A DNA stretch of 61,738 bases from Deinococcus apachensis DSM 19763 (GTDB lineage: Bacteria; Deinococcota; Deinococci; Deinococcales; Deinococcaceae): positions 5,001-66,738 of the forward strand of contig NZ_KB906416.1 of assembly GCF_000381345.1 (NCBI RefSeq), in the 5' to 3' direction. Below are positions 18,898 through 29,526 of the stretch, in pieces. A model generated the notes under the pieces. That model was not told the DNA's origin. It made no database searches and saw nothing but the letters and a program-made list of their open reading frames with translations. The position numbers and the translations under genes were made by a program. Position 1 is the first letter of the stretch. Every line of letters begins with the position of its first letter.

Positions 18898-19125
18898 TCA
18901 ATTCCGCGGCAGCGCGAAGGGTGAGGGCTCGCCCCCAATGAAGGTGCAGGCCACGTCGCCCAAAGAAACCTCTTCCCCCACATCACCGTGAATGGCGATG
19001 ACCTGCCGCAGGAGCACGTCCACGACCTTCCCGGAATGAATTCGGCTCAGCTCGTCCGGCGTCACGAAGCCGCTCACCCTGACGTTCCCAAGGGTGAAGC
19101 TGACGAATTCCGCCGCGTCCGACAT
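18898..19125 (-). CDS. Conserved hypothetical 75-aa protein
   Basis: A short acidic protein (MSDAAEFVSFTLGNVRVSGFV..) without membrane segment or recognised domain. Its beta-rich composition (VRVSGFVTPDELSRIHSGKVVDVLLRQVIAIHGD) suggests a small barrel. TAGAGT (plus strand 19131-19136) is 5 nt before ATG, supporting the start. It is convergent with the methyltransferase gene (gap 3 bp) and divergent from the bacilliredoxin gene. No function is offered. Confidence 0.65.
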   Translation of the reverse strand: MSDAAEFVSFTLGNVRVSGFVTPDELSRIHSGKVVDVLLRQVIAIHGDVGEEVSLGDVACTFIGGEPSPFALPRN

Positions 19126-19164
19126 GCCCGACTCTAACCCCCACCCTTGTGTCCCGCCTCACTT

Positions 19165-19178
19165 CACTTTCTAAAGTG
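19165..19178 (+). promoter_or_regulatory. Perfect palindrome CACTTT-CT-AAAGTG before bacilliredoxin gene
   Basis: A 14-bp perfect inverted repeat with a 2-nt spacer. It sits 5 bp before TATCCT (19183-19188), a leaderless-type -10 which is itself 7 nt before the ATG at 19196. A protein bound here would cover the -35/-10 interval, so it looks like a repressor operator. The regulator is unknown. Confidence 0.5.
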
Positions 19179-19195
19179 GGGCGTATCCTGGGGAC

Positions 19196-19840
19196 ATGAC
19201 CCAGAGCGTGACCGACCACAAGCAGGTGCTGCTGCCCCTCACGACGCCGGAGGAGGTGGACTCCTTCCTGGCGGAGTACCCGCTGGCGGCGGTGTTCAAG
19301 GCGGGGACCTGCCACAAGACCATGCAGGGCTTCGGCGTGCTGGAGACCTTCCTGCAAAAGCACGAGCTGCCGGTGGGTTTTATCCGGGTGGTGGACTGGC
19401 GCCCGGCGAGCAACCATGTCGCCGAGATCACCGGGATTGTCCACCACAGCCCGCAGCTCATCCTGTTCCGGGACGGGCAGCCGCAGTTCGAGGTGAACAA
19501 CTGGGACATCACCCCGCAGGCGCTCGCCCCCGTGTTCGAGGCGCAGGTGCCCCGCCGCAGCGGTGAGGGCGCGGTGGCGACGGACGACAACGTGGAGCCC
19601 TACCGCCGCCTGATGCGTGCCTACCTGGAGGGGCAGCTCAGCGACTGGGCCTTCCAGGACCAGTACGTGACCCTCTTCCGCGACGACGCCAGCCTCCGCA
19701 GCCAGCGCGAGTTCGAGGCCCTCTCGCGCCTGTTCGGCGACCCCGACGCCTACCACGGGGGCCTGCACCAGCTCGGCGCTCCCCAGGGGCGCGGCGACCT
19801 GAAGGCCCGCGTGCAGGCGCTGCTCAGCGAACTGGGCTAA
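19196..19840 (+). CDS. Monothiol bacilliredoxin (BrxC/YtxJ-like) fused to a colicin-immunity-like domain
   Basis: A 214-aa protein of two parts. Residues about 10-120 form a thioredoxin-fold BrxC/YtxJ domain with a single active Cys, C39 in AGTCHKT, replacing the usual TCPxS motif. In Bacillus such proteins remove bacillithiol from S-bacillithiolated proteins. Residues about 130-214 ([33 protein letters not shown]..) resemble helical colicin-D-immunity-type domains. TATCCT 7 nt before ATG gives a leaderless start. A palindromic operator lies within the promoter. The pairing of a thiol-repair domain with an immunity-like fold is unusual. The second domain assignment is inference. Confidence 0.78.
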   Translation: MTQSVTDHKQVLLPLTTPEEVDSFLAEYPLAAVFKAGTCHKTMQGFGVLETFLQKHELPVGFIRVVDWRPASNHVAEITGIVHHSPQLILFRDGQPQFEVNNWDITPQALAPVFEAQVPRRSGEGAVATDDNVEPYRRLMRAYLEGQLSDWAFQDQYVTLFRDDASLRSQREFEALSRLFGDPDAYHGGLHQLGAPQGRGDLKARVQALLSELG

Positions 19841-19855
19841 GTCCCATACTGCCCG

Positions 19856-19886
19856 ACCGCCCGGCCCGCGCCGTGGCGGTTTTTTG
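19856..19886 (+). terminator. Rho-independent terminator
   Basis: ACCGCC (19856-19861) pairs with GGCGGT (19875-19880), followed by TTTTTGTTGC. Confidence 0.85.
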
Positions 19887-20053
19887 TTGCTTTTGGATGA
19901 GTAATGGATATTGACCAGATCAAGGTTCTAAGGAGTGTAAGCGGGCGGTAAGACCCTATGGAGTGTGATAGCGGCAGCACGATCCGCCGTGACGCTCTCC
20001 CAGGGAGCACGGCCCGAATTCTCACCCTCACTCCCCACGGACCCCTGCACGAC

Positions 20054-20871
<818 letters not shown>

Positions 20872-20875
<4 letters not shown>

Positions 20876-21297
20876 CCGCCCCCGAATACGGCAGCCCCCG
20901 GATCTCCTGGCCCGCCGGGCTGACGGACGATACCCCGCTGCCCTTCGCCCTGTGGCGCGTCATGCACCACGTGGACGGCAGGCGGGGTCCCGAGGAGGTC
21001 GCCCGCCTCGCCGGAATTCCGCCCCTGGATGTACCGCCCCTGGTCGCTCAGGCCGCAACCTGGGCGAACCGCGCCGCGCAGCGCACTCAGCCCCTCACCG
21101 AGGCCGCCGCCCAGGCGGTGACCCAGTGCGTGATCGCGGTGATGGGGCCGATGGGCGAATTCGTGGTGGACGACGTGCTCGACGAATGTGGGGACGGCAT
21201 CACCCTCAGCACGCTGCTCTCCAAGGTGGCCGCGCAGCTCAGCGAGGCGCAGGTGCAGGCCTTCGTGCGCCAGCTCCGGTCGCGGGGGATCGCGTGA
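20872..21297 (+). CDS. Small protein with winged-helix-like and DUF8082-like segments
   Basis: A 141-aa protein. The first half ([33 protein letters not shown]) is a winged-helix-like repeat of the kind that follows DUF4388 domains. The second half ([40 protein letters not shown]) resembles a DUF8082-like regulatory domain that occurs with Ser/Thr kinases. Its ATG overlaps the stop of the preceding gene (ATGA), so both are translated from one mRNA. No catalytic residues. Function unknown; the role is inferred to be in the same signalling unit. Confidence 0.55.
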
Positions 21298-21421
21298 GCC
21301 GCCCCTCCCCGCGTGTCCCGTTCAGGGCCACACCTCCTCTTTCCAGGCACTCCAGACAGTGGTGGCCCGGGGGCGCGTCCCAGGAGGGGACGGCCCGCCC
21401 GGCGACCAGGAAGGGCAACCC

Positions 21422-23044
21422 ATGAAGTACACGGTCGTGATTCGCCAACCCGTCCCCGACGAGGTGCGTCCCGTGCTGGAACAGCAGCTCGTGGAGCGCT
21501 TCGGCCTCTCCCCCGAGCAGGCGCAGCGCCTCGCCGCCCGGCGCGCGGGCCGCCTGATGAAGCCCACCGGCCGGGCCCGCGCGGACCTGCTCCTCCAGGT
21601 CTACCAGGACGTGGGCGCGCAGGTCGCCCTGGAGGAGGTGCGCGAGGAGACGGGCGTCCTCTCCGAGCCGTTCCAGGCCGTCGCGTCCGGGCCCTCGGTG
21701 ATCCGCGCCGTGCCCGACCCCGAGGGCGGCGTGGTCCTGGCGCCCCCGCCCCCCGACTTTGGCGCCCCCCTGCTGCCCGGCGGGGGCCTGGGCACATCCC
21801 AGGCCGACCCCTTTGCCTCGTCCAGCCGCGCCGAGACGGGCGTCCTGACCCTGCCCGCCCAGGACGACGGCGGCTGGGCCGGGCTCGCCGCCGACCCCTT
21901 CGCCCCGACCGGCGACCCCTTCGCCCTGCCTGTCATGCCGGGCGGGGAGGCCGACCTGCTCGGCGTGGCCCGGCCCCAGGGTGGGCCAGCCGCGGCCCTC
22001 GCCGACACCGCCGCCCCGGGGGCCGACATCTGGTCGGACTTCACGGGCGCGCTGACCCTGGATGGTGGGACGGCCAAGCCGCAGGAGGAGCCCGCCTCCA
22101 CCGAGATGTTCCTGACGGCCGGGGCCGAGGAGACGCGCGGGCCGCTCGGGCGCCGCCGTAGCCTGGCGCGGCAGATGGCCTTCGGGGCGCTCGCGCCGCT
22201 GGTGCTGTCGACCGCCGTGACGCTGGGCCTGCTCACCGCGATCCTGCCCAGCCTCCAGCGGCAACTCGTGGCGCAGAACGCGCAGGCGGTGGCGGTCGCG
22301 GTGGGCACCAGCCTGGACACCCGCGACCAGGAGACGGTGAACGCGCAGCTCGACGCGCTGCTGAGGCGCTCGTCGGTGGGCTTCGTGCGGGTGGAGCTGC
22401 CCGACGGCACGACCTACTTCCGCAGCCAGAACCCGCGGCTCGACGGCACGTTGCAGGGCCGGGTGGCGACCTTCCTGCGGGAGAACCCTGAGACGGGCAC
22501 CTTCGTGAGCAGCGGCAGCGCCGCCGACGCCTACCGCGAGCAGCTCGCGCAGCTTGAGGCGGTCGGGGCGGGCGATTCCGCCCAGGCCCGCGAGCTGCGC
22601 TCCGAGGCCGAGCAGAAGGACAACCAGCACTCGGAGCGCACGAGCTACATCGTGAGCCGCCTGGGCGTGGTCGAGACGAAGGGGGGCCAGCGCAGCACCG
22701 TGGACGCCACCCAGGACAGCTCTGGCCTGCTGTACCGCATCGCGGTAGGTGTGCCCAACACCCAGGCGGCGATCAACCTGCGGAACACGCTGCTGCTCGT
22801 GCTGAGCGTGTCGCTGCTCGCCCTGGCGCTCGCCGCGTCGCTCGCCGTCCGCTCGGCCCGGCGCGTCGTGCAACCCATCGAGCGTCTGGTTAAGGTCGCC
22901 GACGCGATCAGCATGGGTGACCTGACCCGCCCGGTGCAGGCCGACCGCAACGACGAGATCGGCGACCTCGCCCAGGCCCTGGAACGCATGCGCCTGAGCC
23001 TGGAAGCCGCGATGGACCGCCTGCGCCGCCGCAAACGGGCGTAA
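21422..23044 (+). CDS. Transmembrane HAMP receptor without output domain
   Basis: A 540-aa protein. Residues 1-75 form a small alpha/beta domain ([20 protein letters not shown]..); 80-245 a Pro/Gly-rich linker; 252-277 TM1; 278-453 a large outside sensor; 454-476 TM2; 477-530 a HAMP domain ([39 protein letters not shown]). It then ends after about 10 basic residues (RRRKRA). No kinase, methyl-accepting or cyclase domain follows. The start at 21422 has AAGGG just upstream. A signal-receiving partner must therefore be supplied in trans, the preceding two genes being natural candidates. A strong terminator closes the operon. Confidence 0.85.
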   Translation: MKYTVVIRQPVPDEVRPVLEQQLVERFGLSPEQAQRLAARRAGRLMKPTGRARADLLLQVYQDVGAQVALEEVREETGVLSEPFQAVASGPSVIRAVPDPEGGVVLAPPPPDFGAPLLPGGGLGTSQADPFASSSRAETGVLTLPAQDDGGWAGLAADPFAPTGDPFALPVMPGGEADLLGVARPQGGPAAALADTAAPGADIWSDFTGALTLDGGTAKPQEEPASTEMFLTAGAEETRGPLGRRRSLARQMAFGALAPLVLSTAVTLGLLTAILPSLQRQLVAQNAQAVAVAVGTSLDTRDQETVNAQLDALLRRSSVGFVRVELPDGTTYFRSQNPRLDGTLQGRVATFLRENPETGTFVSSGSAADAYREQLAQLEAVGAGDSAQARELRSEAEQKDNQHSERTSYIVSRLGVVETKGGQRSTVDATQDSSGLLYRIAVGVPNTQAAINLRNTLLLVLSVSLLALALAASLAVRSARRVVQPIERLVKVADAISMGDLTRPVQADRNDEIGDLAQALERMRLSLEAAMDRLRRRKRA

Positions 23045-23058
23045 GCACGGCCACTCCC

Positions 23059-23093
23059 CCACCCCTCCCCGTCCCGGAGGGGTGGTTCTTTTT
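23059..23093 (+). terminator. Strong rho-independent terminator ending the DUF4388/HAMP operon
   Basis: CCACCCCTCC (23059-23068) pairs perfectly with GGAGGGGTGG (23076-23085), followed by TTCTTTTT. It lies 15 bp after the HAMP gene stop. Confidence 0.9.
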
Positions 23094-23118
23094 AGGGGGT
23101 TGGCCCCATGCTTGGCCC

Positions 23119-23835
23119 ATGACGAAGTTGCCGCTTCCCCGCACCCCCTGGGTCCTGAGGATGACGTGGCGGGACCTCTGTTTCATGCACTGGCGGACGG
23201 ACCCGGAGGCGGTTGCGCGCACGCTGCCCGCCGGAGTCGAAGTGGACACCCGGGAGGGCGAGGCGTGGCTGGGCGCCGTGCCCTTCCGCATGACCGGCGT
23301 CACCCCCAGATTCGTCCCCGAGGTGCCGCACCTGAGCGCCTTTCCGGAGCTGAACCTGCGGACCTACGTCACGGTGGACGGGGTGCCCGGCGTGTGGTTT
23401 TACAGTCTGGACGCCGCGCAGCCCGTGGCCGTGCGCCTCGCCCGCCGCTTCTTCCATCTTCCCTACTTCGACGCGCGGATGTGGGTGGACCAGGAGGGGC
23501 AGGTCACCCGGTACGCAAGCCTTCGTACCCACCGGGGAGAGCCTCCAGCCCGCTTCGCCGCCGCGTACCGTCCGGTCGGCCCGGCCCTGACGCCCGCACC
23601 GCAGAGTCTGGAGGCTTGGCTCACTGACCGGCTCGCGCTCTACAGTGTGGACTCACGGGGCCGGGTCTACCGGGGACGCATCGACCACATCGCCTGGCCC
23701 CTGCGCCACGCCGAGGGCGTAATTGCCGAGAATACCCTGGCGGACAGCCTGGGCATCCCCCTGGAGGGCGAGCCCCACCTGCTGCACGCCGAACACCTGG
23801 AGGTGCGGGCGTGGTGGCTGGAGCGGGTGCGTTAG
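23119..23835 (+). CDS. DUF2071 (YqjF-like) family protein
   Basis: A 238-aa protein of the YqjF/DUF2071 type. Signature segments: WRDLCFMHWRTDPEAVARTLPAG, ELNLRTYVTVDGVPGVWFYSLDA and ARRFFHLPYFDARM. The family is found in Bacillus and actinobacteria with no assigned enzyme activity, though it has been linked to aromatic detoxification. The ATG at 23119 is preceded by CATGCT 6 nt upstream, a weak leaderless-type box. Its stop is 8 bp from the end of the convergent kinase-like gene. Confidence 0.85.
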   Translation: MTKLPLPRTPWVLRMTWRDLCFMHWRTDPEAVARTLPAGVEVDTREGEAWLGAVPFRMTGVTPRFVPEVPHLSAFPELNLRTYVTVDGVPGVWFYSLDAAQPVAVRLARRFFHLPYFDARMWVDQEGQVTRYASLRTHRGEPPARFAAAYRPVGPALTPAPQSLEAWLTDRLALYSVDSRGRVYRGRIDHIAWPLRHAEGVIAENTLADSLGIPLEGEPHLLHAEHLEVRAWWLERVR

Positions 23836-23843
23836 GGGCCTTT

Positions 23844-24296
23844 CTACGCCGGAACCCGCGCCTCCCCCAGCCGCCGCAGGCTGATCTCCAGCGGCGCAGG
23901 GACAGATCGAGTTCGGCCACGGACCGCGCGCCGCGCGCCGCCATAACCGGTCTTGCCCCGCTCCTCGTCACGCCGGGCGACCACCTCGGGTGAGGGGCAC
24001 AGCACCACCACGGACAGCGGCAATCCTTCTAGGAGCGACTCGACGAGACGCGGGTCGTCTTCCAGGATCACGTCCTGATAGACGACGGTGAACCCGGCCT
24101 CCACGTCCTGGCGGGCGACACTCAAGGCGATGCGGTACCGCAGGGCGAGTTGTGCGTCAGCGGTGGGAGGCATGTCGGGGGTGGGATCGGCCCGGCCGTT
24201 CACGATCAGGCGCCGAAGGACATCGCCCCGCAGATGCACGCTCCGGGGCAGGGCTTCGGCGAGCCCCTGCGCCACGGTACTTTTGCCCGCCGCCAT
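23844..24296 (-). CDS. P-loop kinase-like ATPase with no proper start and an abnormal C-terminus
   Basis: A P-loop NTPase of the gluconate/shikimate-kinase-like type (GKST Walker A, then VHLRGDVLRRLIVNG, the substrate-binding 'HLRGD' of this family; GKTGYGG late). The first ATG gives MAAGKST, which starts inside the Walker loop; family members carry a preceding strand (VILITGRM) which is in frame here but lacks any ATG, GTG or TTG start. The family C-terminus after KTGYGG is replaced by an Arg-rich tail, suggesting a frameshift. Probably degraded or recently inactivated; alternatively a rare start (ATT or CTG) is used. Confidence 0.55.
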   Translation of the reverse strand: MAAGKSTVAQGLAEALPRSVHLRGDVLRRLIVNGRADPTPDMPPTADAQLALRYRIALSVARQDVEAGFTVVYQDVILEDDPRLVESLLEGLPLSVVVLCPSPEVVARRDEERGKTGYGGARRAVRGRTRSVPAPLEISLRRLGEARVPA

Positions 24297-24351
24297 CCTG
24301 CCGGTGATCAGAATGACGCGGGCTGGGCCGGAAGGGCAGGCTCGGGCGGGA

Positions 24352-25338
24352 TCAAGACACGCCCTCCAGCCGGAACGCTTCCCGGAGCCCCGCCTCCGCC
24401 GCCTCCCGCGCCGCAGCGGGGGCGTAGGAGAGGGCCAGCACCGCCCGATACGTCCGCTCGGCCAGGTCCCGGTCCCCCTGCGCGTCGCGCACCTGCCCTA
24501 AACGGGCGAGGATCAGGCCGGGAAGGCTGCGCGGCACTTCGTCGGTGAGGGCGTGCGCGGCCCGTTCGAGCAGGGTGCGCGCACTTCCCAGGTCTCCCAC
24601 GGCGAGGTAAATACCGGCGGCGGCAGCGTCCAGCTCGGCCTTGGGCGTGACCATGTCCCCAGCCTCACGGTCCAGCGCCTCCAGCAGCGCCCCCAGGTCG
24701 TCGTCCTCACGCAGTTGCCAGGCGCGGTCAGCCAGGGCACGCAGGCGGGAGGTCTCGCCGGGGGTAAAGCCCTCCACATTGGGCAGCCGGGCGTCCGGCA
24801 AACGCTCCAGCAGGTCGGGCAGGTCGTCGAGCGGGGCGAGGACCACGCCCTCCCCTCCATCAGACAGGGCGGAGACGATTCCCTCCAACCGGCGTTCCCG
24901 CCAGCGGGTCCCCGGCCCCTCACCCAGAGCCTCGCGGATTCCCTCATGGTAGGTGTGGGCGGCCCCCAGCACCTCGGGGCTCAGGGCACGCTCGACCGTC
25001 AGGGGTGAGGTCAGCACCGCCGCGAAGGACTGCTCGGCCCGGCCCGCCTCGCGCAGCCGGTCGCGGCCCTGCGGATACTGGTTCAGAAAGGAGACGAGCT
25101 GGGCGTGGTTGGCCTCGGCGTCCTCCGGCGGCAGGGGCAGCTCGCGCAGGGTGAAGCGGGCGGCAGGCAGGGCGTCGCGCAGGGGGTGGTCTGGATCGGG
25201 ACCGCTCGCCCACCACACCTCCCGGATCGGGAGGCCGCCGCGTTCCAGCCAGCGCAGCAGCTCGACCACGGTGCCCGCGTTGTACTGGGGATGCAGCCGC
25301 AGCAGGTCGCCCAGGTCGGGCAGCAGGGTGAGGGTCAT
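24352..25338 (-). CDS. Tetratricopeptide-like repeat protein of unknown function
   Basis: A 328-aa helical protein. The C-terminal 130 residues show TPR-like helices ([57 protein letters not shown]). The N-terminal part ([24 protein letters not shown]) has no recognised domain. TAGACT (plus strand 25345-25350) is 6 nt before ATG. The gene stop is 55 bp before the first ATG of the kinase-like gene and overlaps its open frame. A scaffold or regulatory role is inferred only from the repeats. Confidence 0.7.
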   Translation of the reverse strand: MTLTLLPDLGDLLRLHPQYNAGTVVELLRWLERGGLPIREVWWASGPDPDHPLRDALPAARFTLRELPLPPEDAEANHAQLVSFLNQYPQGRDRLREAGRAEQSFAAVLTSPLTVERALSPEVLGAAHTYHEGIREALGEGPGTRWRERRLEGIVSALSDGGEGVVLAPLDDLPDLLERLPDARLPNVEGFTPGETSRLRALADRAWQLREDDDLGALLEALDREAGDMVTPKAELDAAAAGIYLAVGDLGSARTLLERAAHALTDEVPRSLPGLILARLGQVRDAQGDRDLAERTYRAVLALSYAPAAAREAAEAGLREAFRLEGVS

Positions 25339-25363
25339 GCGGGCAGTCTAGCGAGAGGTCCCC

Positions 25364-26452
25364 TCAGTCCGCCGCCGAGTGCCCGGTCACCTGCCCGTAG
25401 ACCTCGCGCACCTTCGCCACCATCTCCTCCAGCGTTCCCCGCCCGCTGATGTCCAGGACCCGGACCACCTCGTCGGGGTCGAGGGCGGGGTTGGCGCAGG
25501 CCCGCAGCAGCGCGTACTGCACCAGGCTGATGCCGGGGCGCAGCCCCCCGATGGGCTTCCACGTCTCGGGCAGGCGGGGCATCAGGGCCGCGCCGAACTG
25601 CCGCACCTCCGCCCCATGCCGGGAGAGGTCGCGCAGCAGCCCCCCGACCGAATGCACGCCGACGTAGTGCAGAAGGCTGGCGAGGCGCTGCGGGCGCTCG
25701 GGGTCGGACCAGCCTGACAGGACGGGAAGGCGCAGGGCGGCGGCGAGGTCCTCGTCCAGGTCGTGGACGGGCGAGGTGGCGAGCAGGTACTTCATGCTCT
25801 GCGCGTCGATGAACACGCTCTCGGGGTCCTCGGCAACGCGGGCGGGCAGGGTGGCGGCGTAGTCGCGGACCATGCGGTGCAGGACCATGAATTCCTCGTC
25901 GGCCATCTCCAGCAGGCCCGCCAGGCGGTAGAAGCGGCGCCTCACCTCGCGCGGCACCGCCTCGCGGTTCTTGTAGCCCAGGTCGTGCTCGATCTCGGCC
26001 CAGGCATGCTGGAGGATGGAGCGGATCTGCACCTCGTACCGCGCGCCGGGCAGCTCGGGCACGAGGTCGGGCTCGGCGCGCAGCACGTAATGCACGCCCA
26101 GGTAGCCGAAGCGGTCGGGGTCGTGCATTCGCGACTTGTCGATAGAGTGGTCCCAGTCGACGAGGTGGTGCTCCTCCATCAGCCGGGCGACCACGTTCAC
26201 GTCGCTGGCGAAGTAGGTGATGACCCGCACGCCCACGAGGTCGGTCACGTCCTCCAGCTCCGTGTACCGCCCGGGCTTGCGCCGCAGCTTGTCGCCGAGA
26301 CTGCCGGGCCTCTTCACCCGCCCCGTGACGTGGTGAATGTTCAGGCCCGCCTCGGTCAGGAGCCTGGTCGTGTGTGCCACCACCGCGTCGCGCAGCCGCT
26401 CGTACTCCGGCAGGGCCTCCCGGTACGCCTGCACCAGCGCCTCGCTGTCCAT
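25364..26452 (-). CDS. RelA/SpoT-type (p)ppGpp synthetase domain protein
   Basis: A 362-aa protein with a RelA/SpoT synthetase domain at about residues 30-200: [45 protein letters not shown] and [22 protein letters not shown]. These match the synthetase motifs that bind ATP and GDP/GTP in small alarmone synthetases; the S of the usual YxSxH is replaced. No HD hydrolase or TGS/ACT domain is present. The C-terminal 150 aa are helical and unclassified. TATCAT is 9 nt before ATG. Likely a stringent-response synthetase of the stand-alone class. Confidence 0.88.
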   Translation of the reverse strand: MDSEALVQAYREALPEYERLRDAVVAHTTRLLTEAGLNIHHVTGRVKRPGSLGDKLRRKPGRYTELEDVTDLVGVRVITYFASDVNVVARLMEEHHLVDWDHSIDKSRMHDPDRFGYLGVHYVLRAEPDLVPELPGARYEVQIRSILQHAWAEIEHDLGYKNREAVPREVRRRFYRLAGLLEMADEEFMVLHRMVRDYAATLPARVAEDPESVFIDAQSMKYLLATSPVHDLDEDLAAALRLPVLSGWSDPERPQRLASLLHYVGVHSVGGLLRDLSRHGAEVRQFGAALMPRLPETWKPIGGLRPGISLVQYALLRACANPALDPDEVVRVLDISGRGTLEEMVAKVREVYGQVTGHSAAD

Positions 26453-26545
26453 GGTAGGAGCATGATAGGCGCCCGGGACGCCCGGCGAGCCCAGTCCTGT
26501 TCAGGGAAGTTTTCGAATTGGGCGTTCAGGGTGCATCCTGTCCCC

Positions 26546-26863
26546 ATGACGACCCCGGCCCCCGCCGTCTCCTTCCCCGCCCCGCGGCGCGTGCCCTACC
26601 CCGGCGGGTGCGTCCTCGAACCCGGCCCCTACGCGCTGGACTACCTGCTGAAGTGGCGGGCGGACGTGAAGGTGAAGGGGACAGTCCACGCGGACACGTC
26701 CGTCTTCCCCCTCCTGCGCGACCTGCTCGCCGACCCCGCCGCGCACGGCCTGACGCGGGAGGAGGCGGAGGCGGCCCGTGACCGCTTCCTGACCCTGGCC
26801 GGTCAGGCCCTGGCCGCCGAGGGGGGCGACCCCGCGTGGCTGGCGCGCGAGTTCAGCCGCTGA
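26546..26863 (+). CDS. Hypothetical 105-aa protein, first gene of the MocR operon
   Basis: Small acidic/basic mixed protein with no signal or membrane helix. It has a central segment [22 protein letters not shown] and a C-terminal helical part ([28 protein letters not shown]). It is not recognised. It precedes the MocR regulator by 10 bp and is probably cotranscribed. The name-giving feature is context only; homologues may mark the regulator's target. Confidence 0.6.
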   Translation: MTTPAPAVSFPAPRRVPYPGGCVLEPGPYALDYLLKWRADVKVKGTVHADTSVFPLLRDLLADPAAHGLTREEAEAARDRFLTLAGQALAAEGGDPAWLAREFSR

Positions 26864-26873
26864 GGAGCGCGGG

Positions 26874-28304
26874 GTGACCGGAGCGCCCGACGAGTTGCGC
26901 CCCCCCCTCCCCGGCGAGGCCCTGCACGCCCGGGTCGCCCGCACCCTGCGAGAGGCGATCCTGGCGGGCACGGTCGCCGAGGGCACCCAGCTGCCGGGGC
27001 ACCGCGCCCTCGCCGCGCGGCTGGGCGTATCGCGCAACACGCTGGTGGACGCGCTCGCCCAACTCGACGCCGAGGGCTACGTGCGGACGCGAGGCCGCAG
27101 CGGCACCCGGGTCGCGGTTCCCGGCCCGGCGCGGGTGGAGGAGGCCCAGCCCCCCCTCCCGCTGAGCGCCTGGGCGACGCGGGCGCTGGCGGGTCACGTG
27201 CCCGACGCGGGCGGCATCTACGCGGTGGACTTCCGGGTGGGACAGCCCGTGCCCGACCTGTACCCGGCGGGGGCGTGGGCGCAGGCCCTGGCGCGGCAGG
27301 CCCGGGCGGCAGGACAGACGGCCCCCCCCGACCCTGACCCCGAACTCGGCCCACTCGAAACCCGCCGCGCCCTCGCCGCCTACCTCAATGCCGAGCGGGG
27401 CGCCCGGGTCACCCCCGACATGGTGATGCTGACGGGCGGGACCCAGGCCTCGCTGGACGCCCTCGCCCGGGTCTTTCTGGAGGAGGGCCGGGTCGCGGCA
27501 CTGGAGGACCCCACCTATCCCGGCGCGCGGGCGGCCCTGGGGGCAACCGGGGCCACCCTCCTCCCCGTTCCGGTGGATGCGGCGGGACTGGACCCGGCGG
27601 CGCTGCCGGAGCGGGCGACCCTGCTCTACCTGACCCCGGGGGCGCAGTACCCCACGACGGTCGCGCTCCCCGCCGCGCGGCAAGCGGAGGTGGTCGCCTG
27701 GGCGCGGCGGACGGGCGCCCTGATCCTGGAGGACGACTACGCTGCCGACCTGCACCACGCGGCGAGACCCCCGGCAGCGATGCAGGGCCTCGCCCCCGAG
27801 CGGGTGATCCTGCTGGGAAGTTTCAGCAAGAGCCTGGCGCCCGTCACCCGCAGCGGCTACCTCGTCGCACCCGAGCGGGTCACGCGGCTCCTCGCCGGGA
27901 CCCGGCCCCTCACCGACCGGGCCCCCGCCACGCTGGACGCCCTGGCGCTCGCCGACGTGCTCGCCTCGGGAGCCTACGCCCGCCACCTGCGCCGTGCCCG
28001 GCAGGTGATCCGCCACCGGCACGAGGTCCTGCTCGCGGCCCTGGCGTCGGCGTTGCCCGGCTGGACGGTCACCCCCGCCCGCGCGGGCCTCCATGTCCAC
28101 GTGACCCTGCCCCCACCGCTGTCCGAGGAGGAGGCCGTGCGCCTGGCCACCGGGGTAGGGGTGGCCCTGACGCCCGCCGCCCCGCTTGCCCGGCGTCCCC
28201 GGCCCCCCGCCGTCCTGCTGGCCTTCGCGCACCTGAGTCCCGACCGCATCCGGGAGGGCGTGGCGCGGCTGGCGGGAGCTTTTACATGGAATCTTAATCC
28301 GTAG
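26874..28304 (+). CDS. MocR/GntR family aminotransferase-like transcriptional regulator
   Basis: A 476-aa MocR-type regulator. An N-terminal GntR winged helix spans about residues 12-75 ([41 protein letters not shown]), followed by a fold-type I aminotransferase domain (about 115-476). The PLP-Lys is in [17 protein letters not shown]; the PLP-ring Asp in [10 protein letters not shown]. Family members such as PdxR and GabR sense vitamin B6 or amino-group metabolites. The start is GTG with GAGGAG 6 nt before. The target is not visible among neighbours. Confidence 0.93.
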   Translation: MTGAPDELRPPLPGEALHARVARTLREAILAGTVAEGTQLPGHRALAARLGVSRNTLVDALAQLDAEGYVRTRGRSGTRVAVPGPARVEEAQPPLPLSAWATRALAGHVPDAGGIYAVDFRVGQPVPDLYPAGAWAQALARQARAAGQTAPPDPDPELGPLETRRALAAYLNAERGARVTPDMVMLTGGTQASLDALARVFLEEGRVAALEDPTYPGARAALGATGATLLPVPVDAAGLDPAALPERATLLYLTPGAQYPTTVALPAARQAEVVAWARRTGALILEDDYAADLHHAARPPAAMQGLAPERVILLGSFSKSLAPVTRSGYLVAPERVTRLLAGTRPLTDRAPATLDALALADVLASGAYARHLRRARQVIRHRHEVLLAALASALPGWTVTPARAGLHVHVTLPPPLSEEEAVRLATGVGVALTPAAPLARRPRPPAVLLAFAHLSPDRIREGVARLAGAFTWNLNP

Positions 28305-28324
28305 TCCGGGTTACACTACGGGCA

Positions 28325-28690
28325 ATGCGCTTCCTGCTCCTGGCCCTGGTCGCCGCCGTGGCCCTGCTGTACTTCACCTTCGGCCTGCGCCTGGGCTACG
28401 TGACGCTCACGCCCACGCACCTGCTCAACGCCCAGGGCCAGAACAGCTACGCCTACAGCCTGTTCGAGGACGACAAGAGCGTGGGCGTCCAGGGCATCTG
28501 CACCGTGCGCGGCGGCCGCGCCACCCTGCGCCTGATCGACCCCTCGGGCACCCAGGTCGCCGGGCAGGAGTGCCCCCCGGGCCGCTGGTCCGTCTCGCTG
28601 ATCGGCAGCGGGCGCCCCGGCGTCTACCGCCTGTACGTGGATTTCAACCACTACACGGGCACGCTGGATCTGGACGAGGTGCGGGATTAG
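28325..28690 (+). CDS. Hypothetical 121-aa membrane-anchored or exported protein
   Basis: The N-terminal 24 aa ([21 protein letters not shown]) form a signal anchor. The remainder has a beta-rich pattern with two Cys ([16 protein letters not shown]) that could form a disulphide outside the membrane. TACACT (28312-28317) is exactly 7 nt before ATG. It is followed at once by the repeat element at 28695. Family unknown. Confidence 0.7.
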   Translation: MRFLLLALVAAVALLYFTFGLRLGYVTLTPTHLLNAQGQNSYAYSLFEDDKSVGVQGICTVRGGRATLRLIDPSGTQVAGQECPPGRWSVSLIGSGRPGVYRLYVDFNHYTGTLDLDEVRD

Positions 28691-28694
28691 GGCA

Positions 28695-28973
28695 TTGGAC
28701 GAAAGAACAGTGTCATGCTGAGCGGATGCGAAGCGTCTCCAGGCGAGCCCCTTCGCGTTAGGCTTTTCTCTCAACAGAGGACAACGCTCTGGTGTCCCTC
28801 CCTCTTGGGCTGTTGTGACCCCCTCCCCTTGTGGGAGAGGGCCTGGCGCAGCCAGGGGTGAGGGGGCGCGCCACCGGCGACCTCGGCTCACCAGCGCAGC
28901 TCCCAGAGGGTGTTCCGAGTGGAGCTCAAAGCCTGCCTTCGCGTTGCTCAGCATAACAATTCTTCCTGTCCAA
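28695..28973. mobile_element. MITE-like element with imperfect terminal inverted repeats, about 279 bp
   Basis: The left end (28695-28723, starting TTGGACGAAAGAACAGTGTC) and the right end (28946-28973, read inverted as TTGGACAGGAAGAATTGTTA, then TGCTGAGC) are near-identical inverted repeats with TGCTGAGC at the inner edge. There is no coding gene inside. Between them lies a GC-rich nested palindrome near 28820-28870 (CTCCCC..GTGGGAGAGG..CAGCCAGGGGTGAGG). A short relative occurs at 30115-30161. Non-autonomous element; the transposase is not in the window. Confidence 0.6.
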
Positions 28974-29000
28974 CGCTCTAGACACCACCATCACGCCTGG

Positions 29001-29032
29001 AAAACGAAAAAGCCACCCCTTGCGGAGGTGGC
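29001..29032 (-). terminator. Rho-independent terminator of rpsT
   Basis: On the minus strand GCCACCTC, a short loop, GGGGTGGC, then TTTTTCGTTTT. It follows the rpsT stop by about 20 bp. Confidence 0.85.
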
Positions 29033-29053
29033 CTTCCATGTTGGTTCTTCCGC

Positions 29054-29332
<279 letters not shown>

Positions 29333-29526
29333 GGTGAACTCTCTTTCTCCCGCTTCTCGCGGGGCGGTTCCCATCATTTGAGGTGAGGGAACGCGAAGCA
29401 CCGGGGTTTCTCCGGCGCACACGCGGCCCGCCGTTCGCCGGGCGCGTGGTGACCCATCCGGGGATGGGGGCAACCCTGGAAGTGTAGCGGGTGCGGGCCG
29501 TGCGGCGCAAGCGGCATACTGAGGCC

